Positions 1-9,456 of a stretch of 50,458 bases of DNA are shown here, one piece after another. Within the stretch, counting starts at the first letter, position 1, and each line of letters opens with the position of its first letter. The DNA comes from an uncultured Verrucomicrobia subdivision 3 bacterium (GTDB taxonomy: Bacteria > Verrucomicrobiota > Verrucomicrobiia > Limisphaerales > UBA11358): the NCBI GenBank assembly GCA_903917705.1, contig CAIXBQ010000013.1, positions 1-50,458 on the forward strand, given 5' to 3'. The notes beneath the pieces were generated by a model. The model did not search any database and was not told where the DNA came from. It was given only the letters and a program-made list of their open reading frames with translations. Position numbers and translations under genes: made by a program.

Positions 1-130
1 CTTGGCACTGCGTGCCAAAGCCTCCGTTCCCCCGCAGGGGCAGCCCATCTTCCAGCGCGTAATCCCCCCGATTGCCACACCCCACCAGCAAACATAACTC
101 AAAGACAAGGTGACAAATTTATTTCAGGAC

Positions 131-159
131 TTGACCAAACTGAAACCGGTTGGTAAAGT
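131..159 (+). promoter_or_regulatory. Candidate sigma70-like promoter before the pseudopilin gene
   Basis: TTGACC at 131-136 and TAAAGT at 154-159 are separated by 17 bases, the usual spacing of a housekeeping promoter. The match is imperfect and the implied leader before the ATG at 178 is only about 12 bases, so this is a weak call made from spacing and sequence alone. Confidence 0.25.
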
Positions 160-177
160 TTCCCGTCTTGAGATGCA

Positions 178-912
178 ATGGACGTAGCTCCCCACAAAGC
201 CGGCTCAATATCGGCTTTTACGCTGATTGAATTGCTGGTGGTCATCGCCATCATCGCCATTCTGGCGGCGATGCTCCTGCCCGCTTTGTCCAAGGCGAAG
301 CAGAGCGGCTACCGGGTGGTGGATTTGAACAATCTCAAGCAGCTGGGCGTGGCCATGAACCTGGTCGTGTCGGACAACAACGACAACATGCCGTGGGCGA
401 ACTGGCTGTCGGGGGAAGAAACCAGCCCGGCCCCTCAAGGCTGGCTCTATACGCGCAACCTCACCGGCAGCGGCCCGGCGGAGTTTCCGGCTCAAACCGG
501 CAGTTTTTGGCCGGTCCTGGCCAATCCAAAAATGTTTATCTGCCCGAGCGATGACACCAACAGCGCGTTGTTCAAACTGCGACCGCAACAGCTTTCCAGC
601 TACGTGATGAACGGGGCGGTCTGCGGCTACCAGCGCGGCAGGAATCCTTCGGTAAAACTCGCGCAATTATCCCCCGCCGGGGTGGCTTTCTGGGAATGCA
701 ACAACGCCACCGCCGTGGACAATGAAACCCTCTTCAATGATGCCGCTAGCAGTCCCGATGAAAACACCAGCGGGCGGCATGGCAAAGTTGCCATCATCGG
801 CATCTTTGACGGTTCCGCCAGGACCATGCCCATCGTGGGATGGACAGAGAAGATGGATGAACCAAATGCGAACGAGCTGTGGTGTTTTCCCCAAAGTCCG
901 ACCGGGCGCTGA
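178..912 (+). CDS. Type II secretion/pilin-like protein (prepilin N-terminal domain, H-x9-DG C-terminal motif)
   Basis: The 244-residue protein begins with a short leader followed by [20 protein letters not shown], the classic type IV prepilin cleavage/methylation segment: the Phe becomes residue 1 of the mature protein and the Glu lies at position 5. The rest is an extracellular globular domain. Near the C-terminus, His, nine residues and then Asp-Gly ([12 protein letters not shown]) match the H-x9-DG motif common in the large pseudopilin-like families of Planctomycetes and Verrucomicrobia. These proteins are exported and probably assembled or anchored through a type II/IV pilus-like machine, but their role is mostly unknown. 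The gene is alone on its strand, with no pilus genes nearby, as is typical for this expanded family. The first ATG after the candidate promoter was chosen as start. Confidence 0.85.
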   Translation: MDVAPHKAGSISAFTLIELLVVIAIIAILAAMLLPALSKAKQSGYRVVDLNNLKQLGVAMNLVVSDNNDNMPWANWLSGEETSPAPQGWLYTRNLTGSGPAEFPAQTGSFWPVLANPKMFICPSDDTNSALFKLRPQQLSSYVMNGAVCGYQRGRNPSVKLAQLSPAGVAFWECNNATAVDNETLFNDAASSPDENTSGRHGKVAIIGIFDGSARTMPIVGWTEKMDEPNANELWCFPQSPTGR

Positions 913-1129
913 CCACGGGTTGGGTCGGTCGACTCCTAAAGGCCAAAAGTCGCGGTATTGACCCAATGACGCGGCTGAAGGGTTTTTGAGAGGACCCGGA
1001 TGAAACCCAGATCCCGCCGCCCCTGATTCGATGTGCGCCGCCTGGTGTTTTTGTTTGCCGGTATAGCTGGATTTATCGCCTTGAGGCAAATGGTTTAGCC
1101 ATGAGCATCTCCTGCTGAACAAGCGCCCT

Positions 1130-2026
1130 CTATGGGGTGTTCTCCCCGGCAGCAGATTTTGCCGGCGGGTGGTCAAGGCGGCGGTCGTCCTTCAAAATGA
1201 CCGTCGTCAAGGGAAGCGGATGACCGATACCTTCCCGCGCAAAGCATTTTATCGCCTGTTCCAGCAAATCGCATTTGAGCGTGATCGCGGTCAAAGCATC
1301 GGCGCACCACACATCGAGGGTCAGCACGATGCCGGTAGCGCCCCATTGCGTGACGGGACAGCCGCAAACTTTCACGGCGTTGGGATGCCGGCCGGCCAGT
1401 TGCGTTAGAATGGCGCGGGCTTTTTCGATGTCTGAATCATAACTGATGCCGATCGGCACGGAGCAAATCACCCGGGGATCATTCGTAGTCAGGTTGATGT
1501 TGGTCTGGCTGGCCATGACACTGTTGGGAACGACCACCCGGCGATTGTCGTCCGTTTTCAACAGCGTGTAACCAAGGGTGAGGCTTTCCACGGTGCCGGT
1601 TTCCAGCCCGGCCGGGGCGCTGACCTGCAATCGGTCGCCCAGTTTGAAGGGGCGATAGAGCAATAAGGAGATTCCGGCAATCAGGTTGCCCAGCGTATTC
1701 TGCGCCGCGAAGCCGACGATCAACGAGATCATGCCGATACTGGTCAAAGACGCCGTGCCAATACCAGCCAGGGCAGGAATAAAGTGCGCATAGGCAGCAA
1801 ACGCGAAGACATAAACGGCGTAACGGGCCAGCTTGGCAAGAAACTTGACGGTCATCAGATCCAGGTGCGCATGTTTATCGTGCGCCAGCATCCGCTGGAC
1901 CGCCACCCGCAAGGTGCGCCCGACCAGCCAGGCCAGAAACGCAAAAACGACGGCGAACAGGAACGCGCCCTGGAGCGTGGACGGATCGGCAAATCCCCCG
2001 GTTTTGATTTCATCAAAAAAGTGCAT
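1130..2026 (-). CDS. MscS-family small-conductance mechanosensitive channel
   Basis: A 298-residue inner-membrane protein with hydrophobic segments at about residues 20-36, 67-88 and 92-123. The third contains VGFAAQNTLGNLIAGISLL, the Gly/Ala-packed pore helix (TM3) signature of MscS channels, followed by RPFKLGD and a soluble beta domain that includes VVVPNSVM. The family opens under membrane tension to release solutes during hypo-osmotic shock. The length is close to that of E. coli MscS (286), so this is a minimal three-helix form without the large N-terminal extensions of other subfamilies. It stands alone, convergent with the pseudopilin gene and 32 bases downstream of the HAD phosphatase gene. 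The C-terminal tail is basic and Pro-rich and probably not conserved. Confidence 0.92.
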   Translation of the reverse strand: MHFFDEIKTGGFADPSTLQGAFLFAVVFAFLAWLVGRTLRVAVQRMLAHDKHAHLDLMTVKFLAKLARYAVYVFAFAAYAHFIPALAGIGTASLTSIGMISLIVGFAAQNTLGNLIAGISLLLYRPFKLGDRLQVSAPAGLETGTVESLTLGYTLLKTDDNRRVVVPNSVMASQTNINLTTNDPRVICSVPIGISYDSDIEKARAILTQLAGRHPNAVKVCGCPVTQWGATGIVLTLDVWCADALTAITLKCDLLEQAIKCFAREGIGHPLPLTTVILKDDRRLDHPPAKSAAGENTP

Positions 2027-2058
2027 GGCGCAATCGGCGATTGATTGAATCCGGTTTA

Positions 2059-2820
2059 TCAGGGTTTGGGTTCAACCCCGCGCAAACAGGCGATGATGGC
2101 TTCAATCACCCGTTTTGATTCAGCCGGATCCCGAACCTGGATGGACTCAACACCCGCCGCCTTGGCCGGATAATCGTTCCCGCCGGGAAACAGGGCGTCC
2201 CCGACAAAGATCATTTCCTGAATGGCAATGGCCAGGGTGTCGCGCAGTTTTCCAATGCCATAGGCTTTGTCGATGCCGAGCTTGGTGATATCAATTGAGG
2301 TCGTGCCGCCCAAACGCACGGAAAATCCGGGGATGAGCCGGTCGAGCACCGATTTCATCCGTTGCCGCTTGCTGAAATCCTGATCCCATTTTTTCTTTTC
2401 CTCAATTGGCGCCTGCTGCCCCAATGCGGAAAAGGTGATCTGGCTACCCCGGTCTTCAATAATTTCGCCCCAAGTCCGCTGCGGTGCGAAGCCTGATTCC
2501 GCCATCACCTGGTTCAAGGCGCAGATAATCTTCCCCCTCTCCGCAGCGGTAAAGTCTTCCGAATACAGCAATTTCCAGCCGGTGTCATAGCGGTAGAACT
2601 TTGTCCCGCAGGTGGGCAGGAGTGACAAGTTGTTCAATCGTTCATCATGGGGGAGCCCGGCCAGCACCTGCCTTTCAAACTGCGGCCAGTTGCCGCCCGA
2701 GATCACCGCGACTTTTACCAAACTCAAAAGCACACCCAGAAGCTGTGCCATCTCCGCATCCAGCGGTGATTTACTTTCAGCCAGCGTGCCATCCAAATCG
2801 AAAACAATGAGCTTTTTCAT
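2059..2820 (-). CDS. HAD-superfamily phosphatase (HAD-IIB, phosphomannomutase-like)
   Basis: The 253-residue protein starts MKKLIVFDLDGTLAESK, with the HAD motif I aspartates at residues 8 and 10. AVISGG supplies motif II, and FVGDALFPGGND near the C-terminus is motif IV. The cap arrangement and C-terminal metal-binding motif fit the HAD-IIB class, which includes eukaryotic-type phosphomannomutases and sugar phosphatases. The substrate is not predictable. The reading frame is open far upstream into the neighbouring transporter gene, but that part has no HAD character and is a shadow of the other gene; the ATG at 2820 directly precedes motif I. It lies 20 bases behind the VIT-like transporter gene and is probably cotranscribed with it. 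Confidence 0.85.
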   Translation of the reverse strand: MKKLIVFDLDGTLAESKSPLDAEMAQLLGVLLSLVKVAVISGGNWPQFERQVLAGLPHDERLNNLSLLPTCGTKFYRYDTGWKLLYSEDFTAAERGKIICALNQVMAESGFAPQRTWGEIIEDRGSQITFSALGQQAPIEEKKKWDQDFSKRQRMKSVLDRLIPGFSVRLGGTTSIDITKLGIDKAYGIGKLRDTLAIAIQEMIFVGDALFPGGNDYPAKAAGVESIQVRDPAESKRVIEAIIACLRGVEPKP

Positions 2821-2840
2821 GCGATTACGCCCGGCAGCTT

Positions 2841-3557
2841 TCACCCCACCGCCACGCCGAGGATCCGACCGATTAAAGCGGTCACGGTCATGGCCAGGGC
2901 GCCGCCAAGAGTGACCCGCAACGCGGCCCGTCCGAGCGGCGCGCCGCCGAGGTGACCACCAAAGGCACCCAACCCCGCGAGGCTTGCCAAGGAGAAGGCT
3001 GCGATCATGGGGATGCGCAGAGCCACGGGCGCGATGAGCAAAGCCACAATCGGCACCACGGCGAAGCACGCAAAGCTGGCGGCGGAGATCCACGCGGCTT
3101 GCAATGGCCGGGCGAGAGATGCTTGATCAATGCCCAGCTCATCGCGCATGTGCGCGCCAAGCCGGTCATGGGCGCTGAGTTGCTGCGCGACTTTTAACGC
3201 AAGATCCCGGTCCAAGCCACGCTTCACATAAATCAGCGCGAGCTCCTGCAATTCGGCTTCCGGCTCGGCGGCCAGTTCGTGGGTTTCAAGGCCGATGTCC
3301 GCCTGTTCCGCATCACGCTGTGAGCTGACCGACACATATTCGCCCACGGCCATCGACATCGCCCCAGCGACCAGGCCAGCCACACCGGCGACCAAGATTG
3401 CCTCCTGCGACGCCGAGGCGGCCGCAACCCCAATCATGAGGCTCGCCGTCGACACGATGGCGTCATCCGATCCAAGCACGGCTGCGCGCAACCACCCGGC
3501 GCGACTGCTCCGGTGTCGCTCCACCTGGTTTGTGAGGGTGGCGAGGCTCGGCTTCAT
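2841..3557 (-). CDS. VIT1/CCC1-family metal (Fe/Mn) transporter
   Basis: A 238-residue membrane protein. After the N-terminal RHRSSRAGWLRAAVLGSDD comes a first hydrophobic helix (VSTASLMIGVAAAS), a second Ala/Gly-rich helix, then a charged loop full of Glu (LETHELAAEPEAELQELAL), then three C-terminal membrane helices. This is the layout of VIT/CCC1 proteins, which move Fe2+ or Mn2+ out of the cytosol; the Glu-rich loop between helices 2 and 3 is the metal-collecting domain in plant VIT1. AMSMAVGEYVSVSSQRD is a hallmark of the family. The ATG at 3557 was preferred to an upstream start because family homology begins there. It is followed closely by the HAD phosphatase gene. Confidence 0.88.
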   Translation of the reverse strand: MKPSLATLTNQVERHRSSRAGWLRAAVLGSDDAIVSTASLMIGVAAASASQEAILVAGVAGLVAGAMSMAVGEYVSVSSQRDAEQADIGLETHELAAEPEAELQELALIYVKRGLDRDLALKVAQQLSAHDRLGAHMRDELGIDQASLARPLQAAWISAASFACFAVVPIVALLIAPVALRIPMIAAFSLASLAGLGAFGGHLGGAPLGRAALRVTLGGALAMTVTALIGRILGVAVG

Positions 3558-3647
3558 TTTACAATTGGCGCGATCACGGTGCCGCAGGCGGTTATCTTCG
3601 TAATAATGCTTTGCACCGCCTGCCGTGATACTCACCAGCGATGGAGT

Positions 3648-4241
3648 TCACGGGGTCGTCGCCATTTTGCTCAAGTCCGCTTCAATATTGATAAGGACGT
3701 CCACCGTGTTGCCGACGGCGCCTTGATCGGCCGTGATGTCAAAATCACGCCGATCGAGTGCCAGCGAGGCTTGCCAGCCGGAAATCGACGCTCCGTTCAT
3801 ACCCGGGCCAAAGCCCAAAGACGTGACTTTGAGCACGACTTCCTTCGCCACGTTCTTCATGGTGAGAATGCCGGTAACGTCGTAAGTATCGGCGCCAGTG
3901 CTTTTCCAGGACTTGCTCTTGAAGGTCATCGCGGGAAAGGTGGCGGCGGCGAAGAAATTGGTGGAGCGCAGGTCGTCATCGCGCAGCTTAGTATTCGTGG
4001 TGATGCTGGCCACCGCGATGACCGCTTCAACAGTGCTGTTTTCAAGGTGGCTGCGATCCACGACGATGGTGCCTTTCACCTTGCTGAAATAGCCGGGCAC
4101 CTTGGTAAAAAAGTGAGAGACGGAAAACCCGACCCAAGAATGCACCGGGTCAATGCTGTAAGTTTCGACGGCGGCCTGGCCGGATGCCAGCGAGCCGAGC
4201 ACAAGGCTGGCAACAATAATGGGGAATAGGGGGCGTTTCAT
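3648..4241 (-). CDS. Exported YceI-family lipid-binding protein
   Basis: The 197-residue protein has an N-terminal signal peptide (MKRPLFPIIVASLVLGSLASGQA, cleavage likely near residue 24). The YceI domain follows and starts with the typical YSIDPVHSWVGFSVSHF, a beta-barrel that binds polyisoprenoid or other long-chain lipids in the periplasm. Other family landmarks are FSKVKGTIVVD, ATFPAMTFKSKS and DVTGILTMKNVAKEVVL. The length matches the family. The ligand and physiological role in this organism are unknown; YceI proteins are often induced by stress or alkaline pH. It sits 90 bases upstream of the VIT-like gene on the same strand, too far to be sure of a shared transcript. Confidence 0.93.
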   Translation of the reverse strand: MKRPLFPIIVASLVLGSLASGQAAVETYSIDPVHSWVGFSVSHFFTKVPGYFSKVKGTIVVDRSHLENSTVEAVIAVASITTNTKLRDDDLRSTNFFAAATFPAMTFKSKSWKSTGADTYDVTGILTMKNVAKEVVLKVTSLGFGPGMNGASISGWQASLALDRRDFDITADQGAVGNTVDVLINIEADLSKMATTP

Positions 4242-4423
4242 GAATTTATAAGTTAATTTGATTGTTTTTGTTAATTCTGGCTGGGTGGTTTTTTGGCGGG
4301 GCCGGTCGGGAGGCGGTTAAAGTCGTCATAAAGGTCTTAAAATTACGCTGCTTCAAGGATCAGAGCCATGGGGTGTAACCCGCATCCCTGGGTCAGGCGC
4401 TCACACAACCGGCTGGGGATGGA

Positions 4424-5521
4424 TTACGTCCGCTCCATTGCCGTCGTGTATTCGCCACGGCGCGCAGCGCGGTTGCATTGGGCGCGATGCAGCAGCACTT
4501 GCTGCGCCGCTTGCACGTTGGATTCTTCACCGCGCCATGTCTCCAAGGCCGGCTGCTGGATGGCGCGGGCAAATGAAAAAGCGAGCGCCCACGGCAGTTG
4601 CGCCTTGAAGCGGTGGTTCATCACATTCAAACGGGCCGAGGCCAGTTCGGCGGACTGGCCTCCGGATAAAAAGGCAATCCCGGGAACCGCTGCCGGGACG
4701 GTCCGCCACAAGCTCTTTACCGTTGCGTCAGCCACTTCGTCCACCGCTTGCGCTTCGTCCAGCGGTTGGTCGGTCAGTCGCACCTGATACTGCTGTTCGC
4801 CGATGCCGACTTCCTTGACTTCCTGGCGCAGGGGGCACGTCAATCCCGGCAACACCATGTTCGGTTTGAGAATCATCCCTTCCAGCACCACGCGCTGGGA
4901 ATTAAGCTGGTTGAAAACCGTCCGCAAAACTTCTTCCGTCACCTCGGCGCACCGCTCCAAGGAATGATCGCCGTCCATGAGCACTTCCGGCTCAACGATC
5001 GGCACCAGTCCCGCTTCCTGGCACAACGCGGCATAGCGCGCCAGCCCGTGCGCGTTGGCTTCCAGGCAACCCCGGCTGGGAAGGCCATTGCCGATGATGA
5101 TCACAGCGCGCCACTTGGCAAAACGCGCGCCCATTTGAAAATACTCCTTGAGCCGGTCGCGCAAGCCGTCCAGACCTTCGGTGATTTTCTCACCGGGATG
5201 AGCGGCAAGATCCTTCGCGCCAGTGTCCACTTTGATGCCGGGAATGATCCCTGCCCCGGCAAGCACTTGAAGAAACGGAGTGCCGTCCTGCTTCTGCTGA
5301 CGAATCGTTTCATCAAAGAGAATAACGCCGCTGATGCACTCCCCAAGCCCGGGTGTGGTCACAATCAGTTCCCGATAGGCACGCCGGGCTTCCATGGTTT
5401 GCGGAATGCCCAGCTTGGCGAATCGTTTATTGCAGGTGGGATGGCTTTCGTCCATGGCCAGCAACCCCTTGTCGTCGGCCATCATCGCTTTCGCGGTGTC
5501 GGTTAGAATTTGTGTGTTCAT
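4424..5521 (-). CDS. Class I fructose-bisphosphate aldolase
   Basis: A 365-residue enzyme that cleaves fructose 1,6-bisphosphate to dihydroxyacetone phosphate and glyceraldehyde 3-phosphate through a lysine Schiff base. It begins MNTQILTDTAKAMMADDKGLLAMDES, typical of class I aldolases. The motif VVLEGMILKPNMVLPG carries the Schiff-base lysine, near residue 219, and GIAFLSGGQS is the C-terminal phosphate-binding motif. The frame is open further upstream, but the ATG at 5521 is where family homology begins. It is the last gene of the minus-strand operon, 35 bases after the small membrane protein gene. In this context it joins the carbon shunt of the operon to triose phosphates. No key residue appears lost. 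Confidence 0.93.
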   Translation of the reverse strand: MNTQILTDTAKAMMADDKGLLAMDESHPTCNKRFAKLGIPQTMEARRAYRELIVTTPGLGECISGVILFDETIRQQKQDGTPFLQVLAGAGIIPGIKVDTGAKDLAAHPGEKITEGLDGLRDRLKEYFQMGARFAKWRAVIIIGNGLPSRGCLEANAHGLARYAALCQEAGLVPIVEPEVLMDGDHSLERCAEVTEEVLRTVFNQLNSQRVVLEGMILKPNMVLPGLTCPLRQEVKEVGIGEQQYQVRLTDQPLDEAQAVDEVADATVKSLWRTVPAAVPGIAFLSGGQSAELASARLNVMNHRFKAQLPWALAFSFARAIQQPALETWRGEESNVQAAQQVLLHRAQCNRAARRGEYTTAMERT

Positions 5522-5556
5522 AATGATTATTGTGGCAATGATCCGGACGTCACATT

Positions 5557-5742
5557 TCAGTTGCCGGCCGGAGCGGAAATGGGTTGCCGGGGCTCCGCCG
5601 GCCCTTGAAGTCGCCAGCGCAAGTCGCCGGTCATCAAATAGACCGCCATGGCTGCCAGCATCAAAATCACAATGCCCCAGAGACGCCAGTCGCGATGTGC
5701 CCGTCTCCAGTAAGGCCGGTGGCTGGGAATGTCGCGATTCAT
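5557..5742 (-). CDS. Small single-pass membrane protein of the phosphoketolase operon
   Basis: A 61-residue protein with a basic, Trp/Arg-rich N-terminus (residues 1-20), one hydrophobic helix ([20 protein letters not shown], about residues 22-41) and a Pro-rich tail. The charge pattern suggests the N-terminus stays inside. Its ATG overlaps the stop codon of the phosphoketolase gene (ATGA at 5739-5742) and aldolase follows, so it is embedded in the operon and was probably translated by coupling. No known family is recognised. It could be a membrane tether or small regulator for the operon enzymes, but that is a guess. Confidence 0.6.
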   Translation of the reverse strand: MNRDIPSHRPYWRRAHRDWRLWGIVILMLAAMAVYLMTGDLRWRLQGPAEPRQPISAPAGN

Positions 5743-7600
5743 AATGGTGACCCCGGCCAGCTCCAGTTGCGAATTTCCGGCAGATCTTCGCCGTATTTAT
5801 CAATGTATTGTTTGTGCCCAATGAGCCTGGCTATGAGTTTTTCCTTGAGGGCGCGGCCTTGCTCACCGGTCTGCGGCACGCGGTCAATCGTGTCCATCAC
5901 CAGGTGGAAGCGGTCCAAATCATTCAGCACGGTCATGTCAAAGGGTGTGGTGATGGTGCCCTCTTCCTTGTAGCCGCGGACGTGAATGTTGTCATGGTTG
6001 GTGCGGCGGTAGGTCAACCGATGGATCAACCAAGGGTAGCCGTGAGGCGAAGATGACAGGCTTGTCCTTGGTGAACAGCGCGTCGAAGTCCACGTCGCTC
6101 AACCCATGCGGGTGTTCGCTCTGCGGTTCCAGTTTCATCAAGTCCACGACATTGACGACACGGACTTTCAGGTCCGGCAGTTGCGCGCGCAAGATGGAGA
6201 CGGCGGCGAGCGTCTCCAGCGTGGGCACGTCGCCACAGCAGGCCATGACGACATCAGGTTCGGATCCGGCGTCATTGCTGGCCCAAGGCCAGATCCCGAT
6301 GCCGGCGGCGCAGTGCTTCACGGCGGCATCCATGGTCAGCCATTGCGGGGCTTGATACTTGCCGGCAATGACGACGTTGACGTAGTGGCGGCTGCGCAGG
6401 CAATGATCCCAGACCGAGAGCAGGCAGTTGGCATCCGGCGGCAGATAGACGCGCACGACGGAGGCTTTCTTGTTCACGACGTGATCAATGAAACCCGGGT
6501 CCTGGTGCGTAAAACCATTGTGCATCTGCTGCCAGACGTGCGAGGCCAACAGGTAGTTCAGCGAAGCAATGGGCCGCCGCCACGGCAGCGTCGCCGTGAC
6601 TTTCAGCCACTTGGCGTGCTGGTTGAACATCGAGTCAACGATGTGAATGAACGCCTCGTAACAATTGAAGAGCCCGTGACGTCCGGTGAGCAGATAACCT
6701 TCGAGCCAGCCTTCGCATTGATGTTCGCTCAACATCTCCATGACGCGGCCATCAACAGCGAGGAACTCGTCGTTATTTTGCGTCCGGGCTTCCCATTGTC
6801 GGTTAGTCACGTCAAACACGGCTCCCAGACGGTTGGAGAGGGTTTCGTCGGGGCCGAAGATCCGGAAATTGCGCTGCGCCCGATTGAGCTTGGCCACATC
6901 GCGCAGGAACACGCCGAGCTCGTGCGCATCCGCCGCCTGAACCGATCCGGGTGCGGGCGAGGACGGTCGGGTTGGCGATCTTGTAACCGTTGAGGTGCAA
7001 GATGGGCAGCACCGCGCCGTCGGTGACGGGATCGAGAAATTTATTGGACTGCCACGAAGTCGCCAGCGGCCCCGTCTCTGCCTCACCGTCGCCGACGCAA
7101 CAGGCGACGATGAGATCGGGATTGTCGAAGACCGCCCCGAAAGAATGACTGAGCGAATAGCCAAGCTCGCCACCTTCATGGATGGAGCCGGGGCATTCCG
7201 GCGAGGCATGGCTGGGAATGCCGCCGGGAAACGAAAATTGCTTGAAGAGCTTTTGCAACCCGGCTTCGTCCTGGCTGATCACGGGATAGATTTCGCTGTA
7301 GGTGCCTTCGAGATAGGTGTTGCCCACCACGGCGGGACCGCCGTGGCCGGGGCCGGAAACGTAAATCATGTCGAGGTCATACTTATTGATGACCCGGTTC
7401 AAATGAACGTAAATAAAGTTCTGCCCCGGGGTCGTGCCCCAGTGTCCCAGCAGCATGCGTTTGATATCCGTGAGCGCGAGCGGGCGTTTCAGCAGCGGAT
7501 TGTCATAGAGATAAATCTGGGCGACAGACAAGTAGTTGGCGGCACGCCAGTAGGCGTCCATCTTGTCGAGCAGTTCCGGCGTGAGGGTGTTTGTCTTCAT
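5739..7600 (-). pseudogene. xfp: Phosphoketolase (Xfp), broken by an internal deletion and a frameshift
   Basis: Three frames together spell a D-xylulose 5-phosphate/D-fructose 6-phosphate phosphoketolase, the thiamine-diphosphate enzyme that makes acetyl phosphate. The first piece (7600 to about 6955, 216 residues) has the usual N-terminus, SGPGHGGPA, and the ThDP motif [15 protein letters not shown], and ends at NPTVLAR. The second piece resumes in another frame at [20 protein letters not shown], so roughly 170 residues that every family member has are missing. Near 6041 the expected [13 protein letters not shown] is interrupted: the DNA reads TTCGCCTCACGGCTAC, two bases short, and the last ~100 residues lie in a third frame. 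Both lesions would abolish activity. The start overlaps acetate kinase and the stop overlaps the next gene, so operon architecture is preserved. Either real decay or assembly error is possible. Confidence 0.88.
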
Positions 7601-8811
7601 GCTTGATCGTTTTTATCAACCGCGCGGGTTTCGAGAATGCGGCAGACCGAGCGCGCAATCATCAGCTCTTCATCGGTGCGGATGACACGGACAATGACCC
7701 GGCTGGCGTCCGTGGAAATCACCGGCGCAGTCTCCGCATTACGAGATTCATTCAGATCGACGCCGAGGAAGTTTAGCCCCTCACAGATGCGGGCGCGGGC
7801 GACCGGCGCGTTCTCCCCAATGCCTCCGGCGAAGACGAGCGTATCCAAACCGCCGAGCGCAGCGGCGAAAGAGCCGATCCACTTTTTAACCTGGTAACAG
7901 AACAGCGCCACGGCTTCCGCCGCCCGGACGTCGCCGGTTTCGCGCTCCAGCAAATCACGCATATCGGAACTGGTTTCCGATATGCCGAGGAGACCCGACT
8001 CGTGATTTACCATGTCGTAAAACTGTTTGGTGGTCATCTGCTCAGTGCGTGCCAGGTAAGGTGCCAGACCGGGATCCAAATCACCCGAGCGCGTGCTCAT
8101 CACCAAGCCTGCCGTCGGGGTGAAGCCCATGCTGGTATCAATGCTTTTGCCGGCGCGCACAGCGGCCAGACTGGCGCCGTTGCCGAGATGCGCGAGGATG
8201 ACCCGGCCCGTCTTTCCCGCCGGATCACCCAAGCGCGCGAGCTCTTCCATCAGATACGCGTAGGACAAACCGTGAAAGCCGTAGCGTTGAATTCCCTTGG
8301 CATCGAAGCGTCGCGGAATCGGCAGCAATTTGGCCACGCGCGGCATGGCCTGGTGAAATGCCGTGTCAAAGCACGCCATCTGCGGCAGCTTCGGATGCCG
8401 CTGACGAAACGCCTCGATCAGCTCGATCTCGCGGGGCAAATGATCCGGGTCATATGGCGCGATGCGATGCAATTCATTTAGCAAATCCGGGGTGACGATT
8501 TCCGGCTCGGAGTGCTTCATCCCATGAACTACGCGATGGCCGACGGCATTGACCGACGCGAAATCCGGCTGAGTTTCCAGCCAGTCCAGCAAGGAATTCG
8601 CCGCTGATTTGTGGTCGGCGGCAATAAGTTCGCGGGTGTTCTGGAGTCTTTCACAGGGCCCGCGAAACGTCAGATTCGTTCCGCTCAAGCCAATGCGGTC
8701 AACTTTCCCAGACAGTCCGCGCGCCAAGGGATCCCCAACCTTATAGAGCGCGAACTTGATGCTCGAGGAGCCGCCGTTGATGGTCAGGATATTTGAATCG
8801 CCGGGCTTCAT
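7597..8811 (-). CDS. ackA: Acetate kinase
   Basis: A 404-residue ASKHA-fold kinase that interconverts acetyl phosphate plus ADP with acetate plus ATP in the cytosol. Visible signatures are [16 protein letters not shown] at the N-terminus (acetate kinase signature 1), [31 protein letters not shown] (signature 2), [11 protein letters not shown] and the C-terminal [13 protein letters not shown]. The length is standard. The gene overlaps the upstream HAD gene (8808-8811) and the downstream phosphoketolase start (7597-7600) by four bases each, so it is translationally coupled on both sides. Next to phosphoketolase, its role is to draw ATP from acetyl phosphate; with the phosphoketolase broken here it would need another acetyl-phosphate source. 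Confidence 0.97.
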   Translation of the reverse strand: MKPGDSNILTINGGSSSIKFALYKVGDPLARGLSGKVDRIGLSGTNLTFRGPCERLQNTRELIAADHKSAANSLLDWLETQPDFASVNAVGHRVVHGMKHSEPEIVTPDLLNELHRIAPYDPDHLPREIELIEAFRQRHPKLPQMACFDTAFHQAMPRVAKLLPIPRRFDAKGIQRYGFHGLSYAYLMEELARLGDPAGKTGRVILAHLGNGASLAAVRAGKSIDTSMGFTPTAGLVMSTRSGDLDPGLAPYLARTEQMTTKQFYDMVNHESGLLGISETSSDMRDLLERETGDVRAAEAVALFCYQVKKWIGSFAAALGGLDTLVFAGGIGENAPVARARICEGLNFLGVDLNESRNAETAPVISTDASRVIVRVIRTDEELMIARSVCRILETRAVDKNDQA

Positions 8812-9446
8812 AACACGACTCCGTCGCCAAGGTGCAGTCCAAACGAAGCCAGCCGCTCGCGCGTGGACCGGTGATCTCTATGAAGAATGCTCAAAATCCC
8901 CAGACTTTTTGCGATCTGAACGAACATCGCGGTGTTGTCTAAATAGACAATCTCCCGGATGGGCACCTGGGCGATGTCCAGCGCCAGCCGAAAGATGTCC
9001 TCATCCGGTTTGCGAAGATGGACAAAGCAGGAGGAAACAAAAGCATCCACAACACCGTCCAGTTTGAACTGGCGAATCCGATAGGCGTTCAATTCGCGCG
9101 CTTCATTGCTGACCACGATAACCTTCAATCGATATTTCGCTTTCAGGTTCCGTACCAGTTCAATCATCCCGGCGCAGGGTTTCGACTGTGCAAACATGAA
9201 TTGCCGGAAGGCGGCCCGGCTGAACGGCCTCTTTTCGTAAAAGACCACCCGGTCCAGATATTCATTGAATGAAATCTTATCTGACTCGTGGGTTTCAAAG
9301 TTCAACTCATGCCGCTCCTGCATTTCAGCCCAATCGAGCTTAAAGTGCTTCGCCGCCCGCCGGCGGGCGTGATGATCCCAGCCGTTGCTCAGAAGCACCC
9401 CGCCGATATCCAGGAACAGGCAGGTGATTGGAATAGGTTGTTTCAT
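8808..9446 (-). CDS. HAD-like hydrolase (HAD-IA type) in the glucan/acetate operon
   Basis: The 212-residue protein has HAD motif I as LFLDIGGVLLSNGW (nucleophile Asp13; the second motif Asp is replaced by Gly as in many DxGGV members), motif II VVSNEA, motif III lysine in LRKPDEDIF and motif IV VYLDNTAMFVQIA. The form resembles small HAD-IA sugar-phosphate phosphatases such as YihX, an alpha-D-glucose-1-phosphate phosphatase. That comparison is attractive because the gene upstream is glucan phosphorylase, which makes glucose 1-phosphate, but substrate specificity cannot be read from the sequence. It starts 10 bases after the phosphorylase stop and overlaps acetate kinase by four bases. Confidence 0.8.
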   Translation of the reverse strand: MKQPIPITCLFLDIGGVLLSNGWDHHARRRAAKHFKLDWAEMQERHELNFETHESDKISFNEYLDRVVFYEKRPFSRAAFRQFMFAQSKPCAGMIELVRNLKAKYRLKVIVVSNEARELNAYRIRQFKLDGVVDAFVSSCFVHLRKPDEDIFRLALDIAQVPIREIVYLDNTAMFVQIAKSLGILSILHRDHRSTRERLASFGLHLGDGVVL

Positions 9447-9456
9447 GCGTAATGAT

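Noticed and set aside
2..18. Perfect inverted repeat TTGGCAC-TGC-GTGCCAA at the left edge
   Set aside because: Too close to the window border to judge its context; could be part of a terminator or repeat but unsupported.
2821..3093. N-terminal extension of the HAD phosphatase frame
   Set aside because: The extra ~90 residues overlap the VIT-like gene in another frame and have no HAD motif; the ATG at 2820 fits the family start.
3513..4229. Long plus-strand frame opposite YceI and VIT genes
   Set aside because: It lies antisense to two well-supported genes and its product has no recognisable motif; composition follows the antisense of the real genes.
6106..6993. 295-codon plus-strand frame across the phosphoketolase region
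   Set aside because: It is antisense to clear phosphoketolase sequence and has no domain signature.
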